A stretch of 64,000 nucleotides of DNA from Patellaria atrata CBS 101060 (Eukaryota; Ascomycota; Dothideomycetes; Patellariales; Patellariaceae). Below, piece by piece: positions 10,603 to 22,762 of the stretch. Under the pieces are notes generated by a model. That model made no database searches. It was not told the DNA's origin and saw nothing but the letters and a program-made list of their open reading frames with translations. The DNA is taken from the NCBI GenBank assembly GCA_010093705.1, contig MU006092.1:688623-752622 (forward strand), read 5' to 3'. The position numbers were made by a program, and so were the translations under genes. Every line of letters begins with the position of its first letter. The first letter of the stretch is position 1.

Positions 10603-11587
10603 ATGTCTTTCGAACAATCGTCTAATCTTGAGTCGCAACCTACGACCTGGCGCCGTGAGGACGACCCGCAGTACAGCGATGACCCCGAATTCCGCCGTTT
10701 CACGAACGACCTGTCCGACAAGCTGTTTTCGCTCACTTCTAACGTTGGGAGGCTGCACCAACAAGTTGCGCTGCTAGGCACAAGGCGAGAGAATGAGCGC
10801 GTGCGGGAGAGAGTGAGGGATCTGATCGATGAGACTTCGAACGGGTTTAAAGAGATCGGAGAAGGGTTGAAGCAGGTGTCGCAATGGCACGATTTAAATG
10901 TGAGTTCTTAAGAAATGGCTAGAAAGAGAGAAAATGAAGAATCAAAAGTCTCTAGAAGCACAAATGCTTCATCACCGGCATTCCAAGCAATGACGTTCGC
11001 GTGCCTTCCTCTTCGATCACTCAACAACAGAAGTCACGACCCGGTACTAACATCCCCTGCAGCCCTCCCAGAAATTCACTCAGGGCAAACTAAATCGCGA
11101 ATTCAAAGCCTCGCTCACCGAATTTCAAGCCCTGCAACGCTCCGCCATCGAAAAACAGCGCTCCTCTGCCGCCACTGCACGAGCAGCGCTTGAACAAGAC
11201 TCCTCCCAACAAGAACAAGACACCAACAATCTAACTTTTGGCCAACAACAAGAACAAGAGCAGCTTCGCCTCGCATCGCAAGATGAGGTTGACTTCCAAG
11301 AACAACTCATCATCGAGCGGGAGAGCGAGATCCGGAACATCGAGCAATCGGTCGTAGAGTTAAGTGAGTTGTTTAGAGATGTGGCGCATATGGTGCACGA
11401 GCAGGGAGAGCAGTTGGATATCATTGCGGAAAACATAGAGGGCGTGAGGGATAATACTAGGGGTGCGAATACGGAGCTGACGGTCGCGAATCGGTATCAG
11501 AAGAACGCAAGGAGTAAAGCGTGTTGTCTGTTGTTAATCCTGGCGGTTATCTTGACGATAGTCATTCTAGCAGTCGTCGTGGGATGA
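10603..11587 (+). CDS. PEP12: Qa-SNARE syntaxin, Pep12-like
   Basis: Endosomal/vacuolar syntaxin that drives membrane fusion on the Golgi-to-vacuole route. Exons 10603-10899 and 11063-11587 with a 163-nt intron (GTGAGT..CTGCAG, phase 0) give 273 residues. The N-terminal Habc region contains DDPEFRRFTNDLSDKLFSLT. The SNARE motif includes SVVELSELFRDVAHMVHEQG with the zero-layer Gln in VHEQGEQLDII. A single C-terminal membrane anchor (CCLLLILAVILTIVILAVVV) ends almost at the C-terminus, as expected for a tail-anchored SNARE. Length fits Pep12 and Vam3-type syntaxins; the FRRF..DLSDKLFSLT motif favours Pep12 over Vam3, but the exact paralogue is inference. Confidence 0.88.
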
Positions 11588-12667
11588 GGTACAATAACTG
11601 AGAGGAGGGGATAGATCTTCAAGAAGTATATGAGTCTACTGTATATTTCAGACCCGGCTATGGAGCATTAGGCGTTACGTGATATCGGCGCATTTTGATA
11701 GTCCTCAGCGACTTAATTCGTAATTCTGTATAGTCGGGTAGCTACAGAAGAGATCCGTACATCCACCTAAACCTATTGATTCTCTGACTACCTTACTCTC
11801 GAATAGGATTTCGCCCGATTTGACCGAGATATGTGAATGTCACTCTTTTCTTCTTTTAGATCATCCTTTCCAGACTTCCGCGGTTACTTCTTCTCTTCTT
11901 CTCGAAACAAAGCTTATGGCGTGAGCTGTTCTTATCAAAATACTGAGTGCCGGACGTTGGTTGATTCCATGGCAAAGTTGCAATGCTTACAGTACGCAGG
12001 GTGAATAATGGAGAGGAGAATAACTCCATGAAAACCAGCATCCTTAAACTAGATCCCCTTACCCCCTAACTCCTTACTCTTATTGAAATGACTCATAACT
12101 AGGCCGATCATGAAGATCTATAGAAAGTCGCATGAGCGGAAGAGACATAACATGGTTGAAACGAGGGGTATATGTGCGATTGCAGCTAATATGAGCGCTG
12201 AAATGTACACATACTTCATTCCAAAGTTAGTCAACATTCAATGTTGGCGTGACATGCAAAGGCTTCATATCCTGCAGCTTCGATAACGAAAAGTATCCCA
12301 AACTTGATAGGCTTTGATAAGCGCAACTATCACCTCCCTGTGACATTATCTTTCCTCAGTACTTGTATGATTATGCAATACCTACCTGTTGCCGTTAAGA
12401 CCGAAGTATCAACAGATCTCCACGGTCTGTACATCTCACCCTACGTACTGTTAGAGCTTCTTCGTACGTCCCCGATTGACTTGTACAGTAGAGTAGGACA
12501 CTCATTGGAATCGACCGTATAACTAGAGGGAGGGATATGAAATGAATTTATTTAAACCTAGAAGTAATATATGAAATCATATCGTATTTCGTAATGAGCA
12601 TAGTGAGGTACTATCCACAAGCAATATGTCTATCATCTGACCATATTTCGAAAATTTAGTCTTGTGT
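11588..12667. other. Intergenic region, PEP12 to MetAP2
   Basis: About 1.1 kb between the two convergent 3' ends. It is AT-rich with only short unconvincing frames and one copy of TGTACAGTA at 12482-12490. Confidence 0.45.
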
Positions 12668-14155
<1,488 letters not shown>

Positions 14156-14465
14156 TACAGACGGATTTAGTAAATTTGCCTTTCGAAATGTTTTCTTGAG
14201 GGCCTTATTCCGTACAACTTAGCTTCTCGACAGCAGAGTGATCAACCGCTGTCATGACGGGCGAATATTTCTACTATACTTGCTGTAGTTGTAAAACAAA
14301 GAAAATTGTTCCCCGCGATAGTTCTGTAAGATGTCTGGGCCATGGCTTCCGGTTAAACTTGCCTTTTGCGAACACCGACAATGACGTCCCATAATGTCAC
14401 CTCACGTCTCCAATCCTAACCTCACCTTACTCTAACAACACCCACACAATCTCACGCGATGAGGC
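14156..14465. promoter_or_regulatory. Divergent promoter MetAP2/J-protein
   Basis: 310 bp between start codons. A CT-rich stretch and 'acccacacaatctcacgcg' precede the J-protein start. Nothing more specific recognised. Confidence 0.4.
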
Positions 14466-15359
14466 ATGCCACGGTTCAATTCTCCGCTTTCTCACCTACA
14501 AACAACCCAAGGCCCCCGTTTCATCCACTACGGCGCTCCTCGACTTCTCCCTACCCACAATTCCCCCCAATGCCCCGATAACGCCTCCCCCCTCTTCTTC
14601 CTCCCCTCCTCCCGACCTTTCCATACCTCCTCGCCGCGATTAGCCTCCGAAGTAGAGAACCTGAGCTCCGACAACCACTATACCGCCCTCTCCCTCCCGC
14701 ACACCGCCACCGCCTCAGAGATCAAAAAGTCCTTCTACCGCCTCTCCAAGAAACACCACCCTGACCATAATCCAGACGATTCCGACGCCTCCACCCGCTT
14801 CGTACGCATCAGTGAGGCATACCACGTACTTGGCAGCCCAGAGAAACGCGCTGTGTATGATCGGGAGCTGGCGCGAGAGGAACACTCACACCACAACCAC
14901 CACGGAGGCGCACCGGGAAATCGCGGCTCATACTTCGGCGGCCATGCAGGTAGCCGCCCTGCCTCCGGGTTAAGCAGACGACGAACTACCTTCCGAGGAC
15001 CTCCTCCTTCCTTCTACCAGTCTGGAGGCTACGGCGCACATAGCGCGAAAAGGGAATCGCACCGCCCTAACGCACACCACGAATCTTCCGAATTTCACAC
15101 CGCAGAGGAGGCTGCGTCAGGGGGTTTTGGACCAGGTCAGGGTCAGGCGGGCTATGATCACGATGTTCCACATTGGAACCGCGAGGGGCATTTTCGGACA
15201 CAGGAGAGTGTGCTGGAGAGGCATACTAGGATGAAAAAGGAGAGGGACGAACGAAGAAGGGTTGCGGAAGAAGAGACGAGAGAAAATCTCATCCTGAGAT
15301 TCATCGTGGTGGGAGGGATTGTACTATTTGCGACTGCGGTAGGTGGAGCTCGTTTATGA
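14466..15359 (+). CDS. J-domain (Hsp40) protein, probably mitochondrial
   Basis: A single open frame of 297 residues. The J domain spans about residues 70-132 (HYTALSLPHTATASEIKKSF) with an intact HPD at 98-100, followed by ISEAYHVLGSPEKRAVYDRE, so it should stimulate an Hsp70 ATPase. It lacks the zinc-finger and substrate-binding domains of type I/II Hsp40s. The first 60 residues are Ser/Pro/His/Arg-rich and poor in acids, consistent with a mitochondrial presequence. The C-terminus has a charged helix (HTRMKKERDERRRVAEEE) then one membrane segment (LRFIVVGGIVLFATAVGG). This layout resembles fungal Jid1-type membrane-anchored mitochondrial J-proteins; the orthology is inference. Confidence 0.85.
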   Translation: MPRFNSPLSHLQTTQGPRFIHYGAPRLLPTHNSPQCPDNASPLFFLPSSRPFHTSSPRLASEVENLSSDNHYTALSLPHTATASEIKKSFYRLSKKHHPDHNPDDSDASTRFVRISEAYHVLGSPEKRAVYDRELAREEHSHHNHHGGAPGNRGSYFGGHAGSRPASGLSRRRTTFRGPPPSFYQSGGYGAHSAKRESHRPNAHHESSEFHTAEEAASGGFGPGQGQAGYDHDVPHWNREGHFRTQESVLERHTRMKKERDERRRVAEEETRENLILRFIVVGGIVLFATAVGGARL

Positions 15360-15589
15360 ACCTGCTGCATGATTCCTAGCATGAAGACCATCCGCAGTAT
15401 ACATAGTGTCCCCTACGTCATTATCTTTGTTCGGAGAAACGTCAGGATTTCGATTAAATAGTAATGACTGTGACGGCCCAGCCCCCTCGAGAGGTTAAGG
15501 GGAGTTGCGGGATATACGTTGCCCCGATCGTTACGGTAGTATGCGAACACGACTTATCATCTTTGTATTTACAATTTTTTTCTTAAATC

Positions 15590-15862
15590 ACCTAAGCTTT
15601 GGTACAGCAGGATCATAGAACTTTTGAATTGCTGTACGTTGATAAACACGAGTAATACAGTGATAGATAAGTCTACCGGGCTTCACCTCGTACAAATCCT
15701 TACCTAAGTTGCCATTCGAACTATTAGTACCTTCTAACCCTAATCGTGTTCCTAACGTACGGTACGGCGCAATCATGGAACTTTTAAATGGCTGTACAGT
15801 AAGAAGCACGACTAATACAGCGACGGACAACTCTTCTGGACCTTACCTCGTACAAATCCGGA
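15590..15862. repeat. Diverged tandem duplication, about 159-bp period
   Basis: Two copies, about 15590-15703 and 15749-15862, align along most of their length: 'gaacttttgaattgctgtac' against 'gaacttttaaatggctgtac', 'acgagtaatacagtgatag' against 'acgactaatacagcgacgg', and both ending 'cacctcgtacaaatcc' or 'tacctcgtacaaatcc'. Most differences are transitions. The rest of the 15360-16040 intergenic region shows no gene. Confidence 0.8.
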
Positions 15863-16040
15863 ACAACACATACACGAGTGCACATGTTCATATGAAGATG
15901 TTCAAAGCAAGAATAAGCCCAGAGCGGGTATCACGAGTATTAATTGAGAGAAGCTAAGGGAAGATGCTGATACAGTTTACGAGGCTCCCAAATCTATACA
16001 TTCTGTCCCCCCTTTTATACAAGGGGTAGATTGAAGGAAT

Positions 16041-17310
16041 CTATCCCTCAAAGGTGAAGCTGGTACCAATCTTGTGCCCAGCTTCGTTCAACTTCTGGGT
16101 ATCGAATGAGGCACCAATGCCAAAAGTGAGGCCAGTGTTGACCTTGGTATTGTAGGCGACGGAAGCAATACCGCGGTCGTTAATCTTGGCCTAGAAAAGA
16201 GATCCCTGTTAGGATTCTGATGGATGATTCAAAAAGAATGTAGCAGCATACCTTGGCGAAGGACAAGGGGTCAATCTTGTACTTGCTGGCAAGCTCAAGA
16301 CCGACAGCTGAGCTAGTCTTAGCGTCCCAGCTGGCCTTGACACCCGTCTCAACAGCACTGTTGACCTTCTGGTAGTACGAAGCGGTGAAAACATTCAAGC
16401 TGTTGGTCGCGGTGACGGCAGCAGTGTACATCGGTGTCTGGTAGCCGACGGCAGCGGAGTAGCGGGTAACGGCAGCTTTTTGGACATCATAGCCGGCCTC
16501 ACCACCAACGAGGAAACCTTCGTGGCTGGCAACAGCATCAACGACAGCAGTCAACGCGCCACTAGGAGCATAGTCGACGAAGGCACGGGTGTTCACAATG
16601 CCTTGCTTCCAGAAGAAGTTCAACTTCGCACCCTTGTTGCCCTTCTCCGGGGAGAAAACATTCAAGGCCTCGACCTTGAGACCCTTCGTGATGGTGTTGT
16701 CAAGCTCGACCTTGGTAGTGAGGACGTTGGCAGTGTTCCAAGTCTCGGTGACGCTAATGCCTGGATCAAATCGAAATATCATCAGCGCCTGGAATTGGAT
16801 CTGCTTGCGCAGGGTTGGTATTGACGAAAAGAAAAGGGAGCAGTCGACATATTTTGTGCGGAGCAAGGGAGCCAAAAAGAGAATTTTTGAAAAACGGAGA
16901 GATATACCCTGGTCAAGGATTTTCTTTGCCTCCAACTACATTTATGGAGCGTTAGTTTTCGAAGTCCGCGATTGAAGATTGTACATAGAGATGTACCGAT
17001 GCGCTCAATGGCCCGTCGTGGGCAGAGGTGCCCTTTGTGGTCAATGAAACTCCATTGGGAGCCTTCAGCTTGACCTCAAGGATAGCTAGTAGGCCCGTGT
17101 TAGCTGAGGATTCGGGAAAAGAAAAAGTGATATTACTACCAGCAGCAGTATGGTAGAAGTCCTTATTGATAAGCTAGACAGCAGTCGTTAGTTCGCGGAC
17201 GGCTTATCCGAAGGTTAAAAGGAGCTACTTGCGTCATTCGACGGCTTCGCAATGTCTGCGAAAGCGGGAGTTGGGAGGAGAGGAGCGAGCTTGTCGTTCA
17301 CGGTAGCCAT
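16041..17310 (-). CDS. POR1: Mitochondrial porin VDAC
   Basis: Voltage-dependent anion channel, the main metabolite pore of the mitochondrial outer membrane. Six exons: 17233-17310, 17140-17173, 16997-17085, 16908-16935, 16252-16760, 16041-16190, giving 295 residues (usual 283). Recognisable VDAC parts are FADIAKPSNDLINKDFYHT (N-terminal helix), LTTKGTSAHDGP, GISVTETWNTANVLTTKVEL, KGLKVEALNVFSPEKGNKGA, GFLVGGEAGYDVQ, ASKYKIDPLSFAKAKINDRG and the C-terminal beta strand LTFGIGASFDTQKL. The first intron starts with GCAAGT rather than GT (GC-AG intron, 59 nt); this is the only join that gives SND-LINKDFYH. Exons 2 and 4 are short (34 and 28 nt). The N-terminus is about 11 residues longer than in typical fungal porins. 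Confidence 0.95.
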
Positions 17311-18619
17311 CTTGAAAAGATTTGGAGAGAAAGAAGTTGAGATGGATGTAAGATATTGATAATGATGGATCGGGTGTTGTCAGGGAGCTTGCGCTTGAAA
17401 GGAAAAAAGAGTTGAGGTCTTCGGGAAAACACGATCTCTTCTTGGCAGGTTGGCAATGTTTGAGCACCTTGTGAACTTCCAGCAACCACTCGTTACCACT
17501 CGTTTCCACACGACAATGTCTTTGTCAGTTATTTCTCAACTCACCGAAGAATCACCTGTAGGTAGAGTTGTATCTACTTATGCAACATGGTTTGGCGATC
17601 TATAATGAGTCGACACCGGTCAATCGCGAGGAAACACTTTTCGGTGCCGAAAAATTCTCAAACCACTCCATCTCGGCATCACCTTCGCCCATCAGTAGGT
17701 TCCTCAATCGGTAAGGGTAACTTAAATCAGGACACGAATTCGCACAACCGGAGTATAAATACTTCTAAGTATCATAGGACCATGTCTAGAGACATAGCGA
17801 CCTCTAGCGACCGAAATTCTTTCCTGAATCTTGTTTAGTTCACACCAAATATTCTGATTTTATATCCCTTACCTCTTTGCGTTTAACCGTTATCGGAAAT
17901 CTACCACTCTTCTAACAATCTTCTTGATATTCCTTCTTATCGATATCAAAATGCTGATCAAGGCTCTTTCAAAGGATGTGTTTAACCGGAAACAACTTAC
18001 CAAACAGTGGAAGTCTTGGTGAATACACACGAGTATCATATTTTCTCATATTTTTTCTTCAAAGCCTTAGTTAATTATGGCTTATACTCGAATACAACCG
18101 AGTGTCAGTTGTCTGAAGCGACATTTTCTGGGGAACTCGATCAGTGCTGGTTCCTCTACCCTTGTACGTAGCTGAGCGTTCTCCTTGCCTATGTGGCAGT
18201 ATGCAAGCTTGCGAGCTATACCAGCCTTGTGTCAGCCGCTTTTCCAACGAAGCAGGCACCAACTGCCTTATTCGAAGAGGGTTTTATGATGATACCTTTG
18301 TAGTTAAAGGTAAGGTTCACATGTCCGTAGAAACCGAGGAACCACCCTGGCGATCTCAGGTCTTGACACTGTATGTGTAATTTTATCGTACTTCAGCCAC
18401 TTGAAGCTTGAACAGAAAGTCATTGTTAATATTGATTAAAGTTAATCACATCAGACATGCAATCCAACATGCTTGCGACATGTTGCATTTTTCCTTCTAT
18501 AGCCGACAGTTCTTTCTTTCCGTCTTATATAAGCTTTTTTATATCTGAACACATAATAGTCTAAATAGTTCCTCTATCCCTAATACGAGCGACGTAATAC
18601 ATTTAACATGACGACACCC
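17311..18619. other. Intergenic region upstream of VDAC
   Basis: 1.3 kb between the VDAC start and the 3' end of the aminotransferase gene, both on the minus strand. The first 200 bp (17311-17510) contain VDAC leader and promoter. Short frames such as 17587-17838 have no coding character. The last 250 bp are AT-rich with TATATAAG-like sequence. Confidence 0.45.
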
Positions 18620-20238
18620 TTAAGGATTATACCCAACCTCACCTAACCCATTCTTCAACGCATCGATAGCTTTCTCAATATCTCCTCTATTCGGATCTAC
18701 CACACTAACGCCCATATGTCCAAACCGGATATATTTCGTGGCAATCTCCTTATGCAGACCTCCAGCGAATACGACCCCCTTCTTCAGCAGATTCGGTAGT
18801 ACTTCGGGTGGAGTGATGCCATCTGGAAGATATATCGCCGTCATGCCATTTGCCTGATTTTCAGGTTTCATGGCCAGTTGTTTGAGCCCTAGGTCTGCCA
18901 CAGCTTTCTTAATTTTTTGCGAGGCCGCGCGATGAGCCGCGAAACGTTCGTCTAGGGGTTTGGAGAGGATTTGTGTGAGGGAGGTGTGGAGGGCGTGGAT
19001 GAGCTGCGGAGAGGGGGTGGCGAAGTAGGATGGTTTCTTTGCCTCGTAGTTTTGCATTACTGAGAGGATAACATGTGAGCGTCTGCTAAGGATAGGAATT
19101 GAAATGGAAACATACTTGGCAACCAATTCTTCCATGATGCGAAATACGATGTTGGTCTTGTTTTCCGTGCCTTGAAGCGCTCAATGGCACGACCAGATGC
19201 CATGAGTATACTTAACCCAGCTGGAACACCAATCCCTTTTTGGCTTGCGGTGAGGACGACATCGAGACCCCAGTCGTCAAAGCGAATCTCTTCAGAGCCG
19301 ACGCTGCAGACGCCATCCACGACTACTAATGTATTCGGACTGACTCTATGTACCAACTCTGAGAGCGCTTGGATTTCACTTAACACACCTGTTGAAGTGT
19401 CGACGTGCGTTACTGTCAGGATCTTGTACTCTTTTTCTGTCAAAGCCTTCTCCACCTCGTCCAATTGTGGTCTGTCTCCTATAGGCGCCCTCAATTGGGT
19501 TGCCTTTGCACCGTACGTCTCGAAGCAGTCGGCGAATGAATCCGCAAAGTAACCGGTGTGGAGGACGAGCACCTCATCACCAGGCTCTGATAGATTCGCG
19601 GCCACTTGGTCCCATCCTAACGTTCCAGAACCGGAGATGACGAAAGGTTGAGATGTGGGATTTGTTGTCTGGAATAGCTGACGTAGCATTGATAGTGTCT
19701 CGCCGAATGCTTTCACGAAGGGGGCGCCGACATGAGATTCACTGTACTGGTCAATATGTGATGTTCGATGTGATACAATGGGACGCATAGAATACCTGTA
19801 ATGGCTCATCGACTGGAGAACAGCATCATCGAACTCAATTGGCCCTGGAATCAGGAGGGCCGGGTGTTCTGGCTGACTAGACATCTTGCTCGATGTCTGT
19901 GTACTTTTATCCACAAGCTTTGATCTGAAGGGGTTGGGAGCAATATACTCGATGTCGTCTTCCGGGGATGCCGCTCTTTCTGTAGAAAATGGAGTGTTTA
20001 GTTCCACAAAGGGCCTTGTGTCTAAGTGTCTCGAGATGAGACTGAGTCGTGATGCAGCGCGTGAGGGAGCGTGGGGAGCCAGTATGAATGCGGGGAGGGA
20101 TGACGATGTGGAGGGGTAAAAAAGCCTTCGTAGTCCAGAAGCCAGGGTGATTGATTTGTTAGCTGTATACAGCCCGCAATTGATATACAATTCTGTACAA
20201 TATATACGAGATCCCAATCTTCTTTCGGCAAGTTCCAA
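18620..20238 (-). CDS. AGX1: Alanine-glyoxylate aminotransferase (AGX1-type)
   Basis: Class V PLP enzyme that makes glycine from glyoxylate and alanine. Exons 19116-20238 and 18620-19059 (56-nt intron, phase 1, restoring NWLPIMQNYEAKKPSYFATP) give 520 residues; from the internal Met at 19884 (MSSQPEHPALLIPGP) it is 402, near the 385 of yeast Agx1. The catalytic Lys is in TASQKGIGVPAG (residue 216 of the short form); the cofactor-ring Asp is in VVVDGVCSVGSEE. The upstream 118 residues contain a stretch rich in Arg, Ser and Ala without acids (FILAPHAPSRAASRLSLISR) that looks like a mitochondrial presequence. Two forms, mitochondrial and cytosolic/peroxisomal, are therefore possible. The C-terminus (VGYNP) is not a PTS1 signal. 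Divergent from VPS29. Confidence 0.92.
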
Positions 20239-20635
20239 TTGTTCAGATGAGAATTTTTATACGGAATCAACGCGCACTTCTCCGCCTCCCGCAACTGTAT
20301 TCCTTTTGAGGGCAAAATCTAGGAGAACTATGGAGCCAGATAATCCTGCTACTGTCCTTTTTCGTCTCAGGGGGAATCGCGCGAGAATTGGAACCGGTAT
20401 AGGAACAGATAGAATCGTTAGAAACCCGGCGCAATGGATATATCGGAAGCAATTTGTAAGGTAGACTCAATGGACCTTCATTCAAAAACAAAACATTGGG
20501 CGAGTCAGCGCATCGGCTGTGCCTGCCAAGATCTCGCGCCTCTGGGGTCTATCACGCCGTTAGGCGTCATTAGAATCTTCCCCGAGTCGACGACAACAGC
20601 ACCAAATACTACATTGACATCTCCATGATACCGGC
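20239..20635. promoter_or_regulatory. Divergent promoter AGX1/VPS29
   Basis: 397 bp between start codons. I see no specific regulatory motif. Confidence 0.35.
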
Positions 20636-21405
20636 ATGACTTCGAGATTGGTGCTATGTCTGGGAGATCTGTTTATACCAGATAGAGCTTCGGTAAGTCA
20701 GCTCCAAATCTAATACCAAACCATCTATAGCTCGTGCATTAAGCTCACATACGATTAGGGAATTCCCGCAAAGGTACTGTAAACCGCTTGACCCGAAATA
20801 AATTCCATGACACTCATGTCTTGTAGTTTAAAAAACTCTTAGCCCCCGGCAAAATTGGCCAAATCCTTTGTCTGGGCAACCTCACCGATAAAGAGACCTT
20901 CGAATTCCTACGAGGCATAGCCCCGGATCTACAGATAGTGAAAGGCGATTTCGATGTCGAAGCACCAAACCTAGCTCTCTCGAAAGTCGTTACGCATGGC
21001 TCACTTCGCATTGGCTTCACCCATGGCCATACTATCATTCCTCCGGGAGATGCAGATAGTTTGCTGATCGCGGCGCGGCAGATGGATGTTGATATACTGT
21101 TATGGGGCGGGACACATAGATTCGAGGCATATGAACTCGAAGGGAAGTTTTTCGTCAATCCTGGAAGCGCTACGGGAGCAATGACGACGGGCTGGTGGCC
21201 GGAGGCCGAGGATCCAACACCCAGCTTTGTCTTAATGGATGTACGTTTATTCGAACTCTTTAAGACATGATAGACATGCTTACTCTGCATGCAGGTGCAA
21301 GGAGACGTATTAGTGCTGTACGTTTATCAACTACGAAAAGACGCGAATGGAGTGGAGGCCGTTGGTGTGGAAAAGGTCTCGTACCGAAAAAATGGTGGTA
21401 CTTAA
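20636..21405 (+). CDS. VPS29: Retromer subunit Vps29
   Basis: Vps29 is the metallophosphoesterase-fold scaffold of the retromer cargo-selection trimer (Vps35-Vps26-Vps29), which recycles receptors from endosome to Golgi. Four exons: 20636-20692, 20759-20773, 20827-21240, 21295-21405, giving 198 residues. Motifs are LVLCLGDLFIPDR, GIPAKFKKLLAPGKI, LCLGNLTDKETFEFL, VKGDFDVEA, RIGFTHGHTIIPPGD, LLWGGTHRFEAYE and FFVNPGSATGAM. The second exon is only 15 nt (codons GIPAK) but is needed to make the conserved loop. All introns are phase 0. The final exon supplies the last strand (VLVLYVYQLRKD). All expected blocks are present. Confidence 0.95.
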
Positions 21406-22762
21406 GAACTGTTGTCTTAAAATATTTGCGAATAATACGAGGTGAACTTCAGATCTCTTGAAGATTTATATATTCTATCCTCACTTCGGCTTGAACAACT
21501 ACTACTAAACTTTAGCTCTATATTGGATGTGATTTTCAGCGCTCTATAGACGCTTTAACCTCTTCATCCACCAATCAATGCCTAATCAATATTAGTGAAC
21601 GACTTATTTCTTCAGACGTAACAGGCAACATGAAGCGTTACAAATCTCCTGAGCAAGTTTAAAGTCTTGCATTGCTGCTTTGAAAGAGGTTTATATACCC
21701 AAGCTTTTCTCCATGAGAATTCCACCCCTAACTGAATTCCTTTCAAACAGACATCTCCTTATCCCTTTCTGTCTATTATCTGCACCATTTTTTATCGGAC
21801 ATTCTTTCTATCCCTCGTTCTCGGTATAAAAAGATAGTACAGGAACAACGTGGAGCGATTCACGAAATCTATTGCACCGATGGAAAGCATCCCGGTCTAT
21901 TCAGCTTATAACTAATTGTAAAATGTATGGCCGGCAATCAGATCAGTCCTACTGAGAGACTATTAGACGGTGCAATGGTCAAAATCTCCACATCTATTAT
22001 ATTACGTCGCAACCCGTTTTACACATTTCAAATCTAAATCTTCATTTGTTCTTTGGTATTTGATGTTCTGTTTTGAAGGTCCCGGGGGGATAGAGCAAGA
22101 ATCTCTAGCATCTATAGTGTCTCGAGAGCTTTGCTCTCCTTCATTTCTCGCATAACGAACTATTCGGGCTCTACAGGGTTTTCAGAGTCCTATTTGTGAT
22201 AGGATCTCAGGACGATACCAGTAGATATGGTCAGAATTTTATCACTACTTCACAAGCTCCGTCTTTCGGACATTGATATCTCCCTTTGCTGCGAAGAGGG
22301 CGCTGGTAGGAGTCCGAGAACGGGGGAGTTAGCTCGAAGATTGGGAGAAGAGATAACTAAATGATTACATTGAAGAGTTTCTGGTAGTCTTCTGGGAGCC
22401 TGTGTTGGCGAATATATTATTCACACGGTCTGCGGTTGTATGGAGCTTTGGTTTAGGTATCGCTAAATGCTGAAGACCTTCTGCTTTGTTGTGATGGGGT
22501 ATAGTGAAGTACCCTCCTAAACCGTATAGGCACTCCGAATTGTAAAATCACTTGATAAAATTATCTTCAATACGTATTTGACATAGAAATGTGGTCATGA
22601 GAAGGAGGCGCACTAAAAGGGAGTTACAATGCGCTAGGGCCATGTCAGCAGGGGTTCAAACAATCCCTGAAAATCAAAGCTCTCCCGTCTGACGAATCTG
22701 TCTTTGATACCCGCATTCAGAGTCTTCCTCATCTCCGACCAAGATGCTCCAGCGATAATGCG
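21406..22762. other. Intergenic region, VPS29 to transporter
   Basis: 1.36 kb of AT-rich DNA with only short frames and no family features. Confidence 0.45.

Noticed and set aside
17587-17838. 83-residue plus-strand frame upstream of VDAC
   Set aside because: Ser/His/Arg-rich with no conserved look and no neighbouring splice signals; probably chance.
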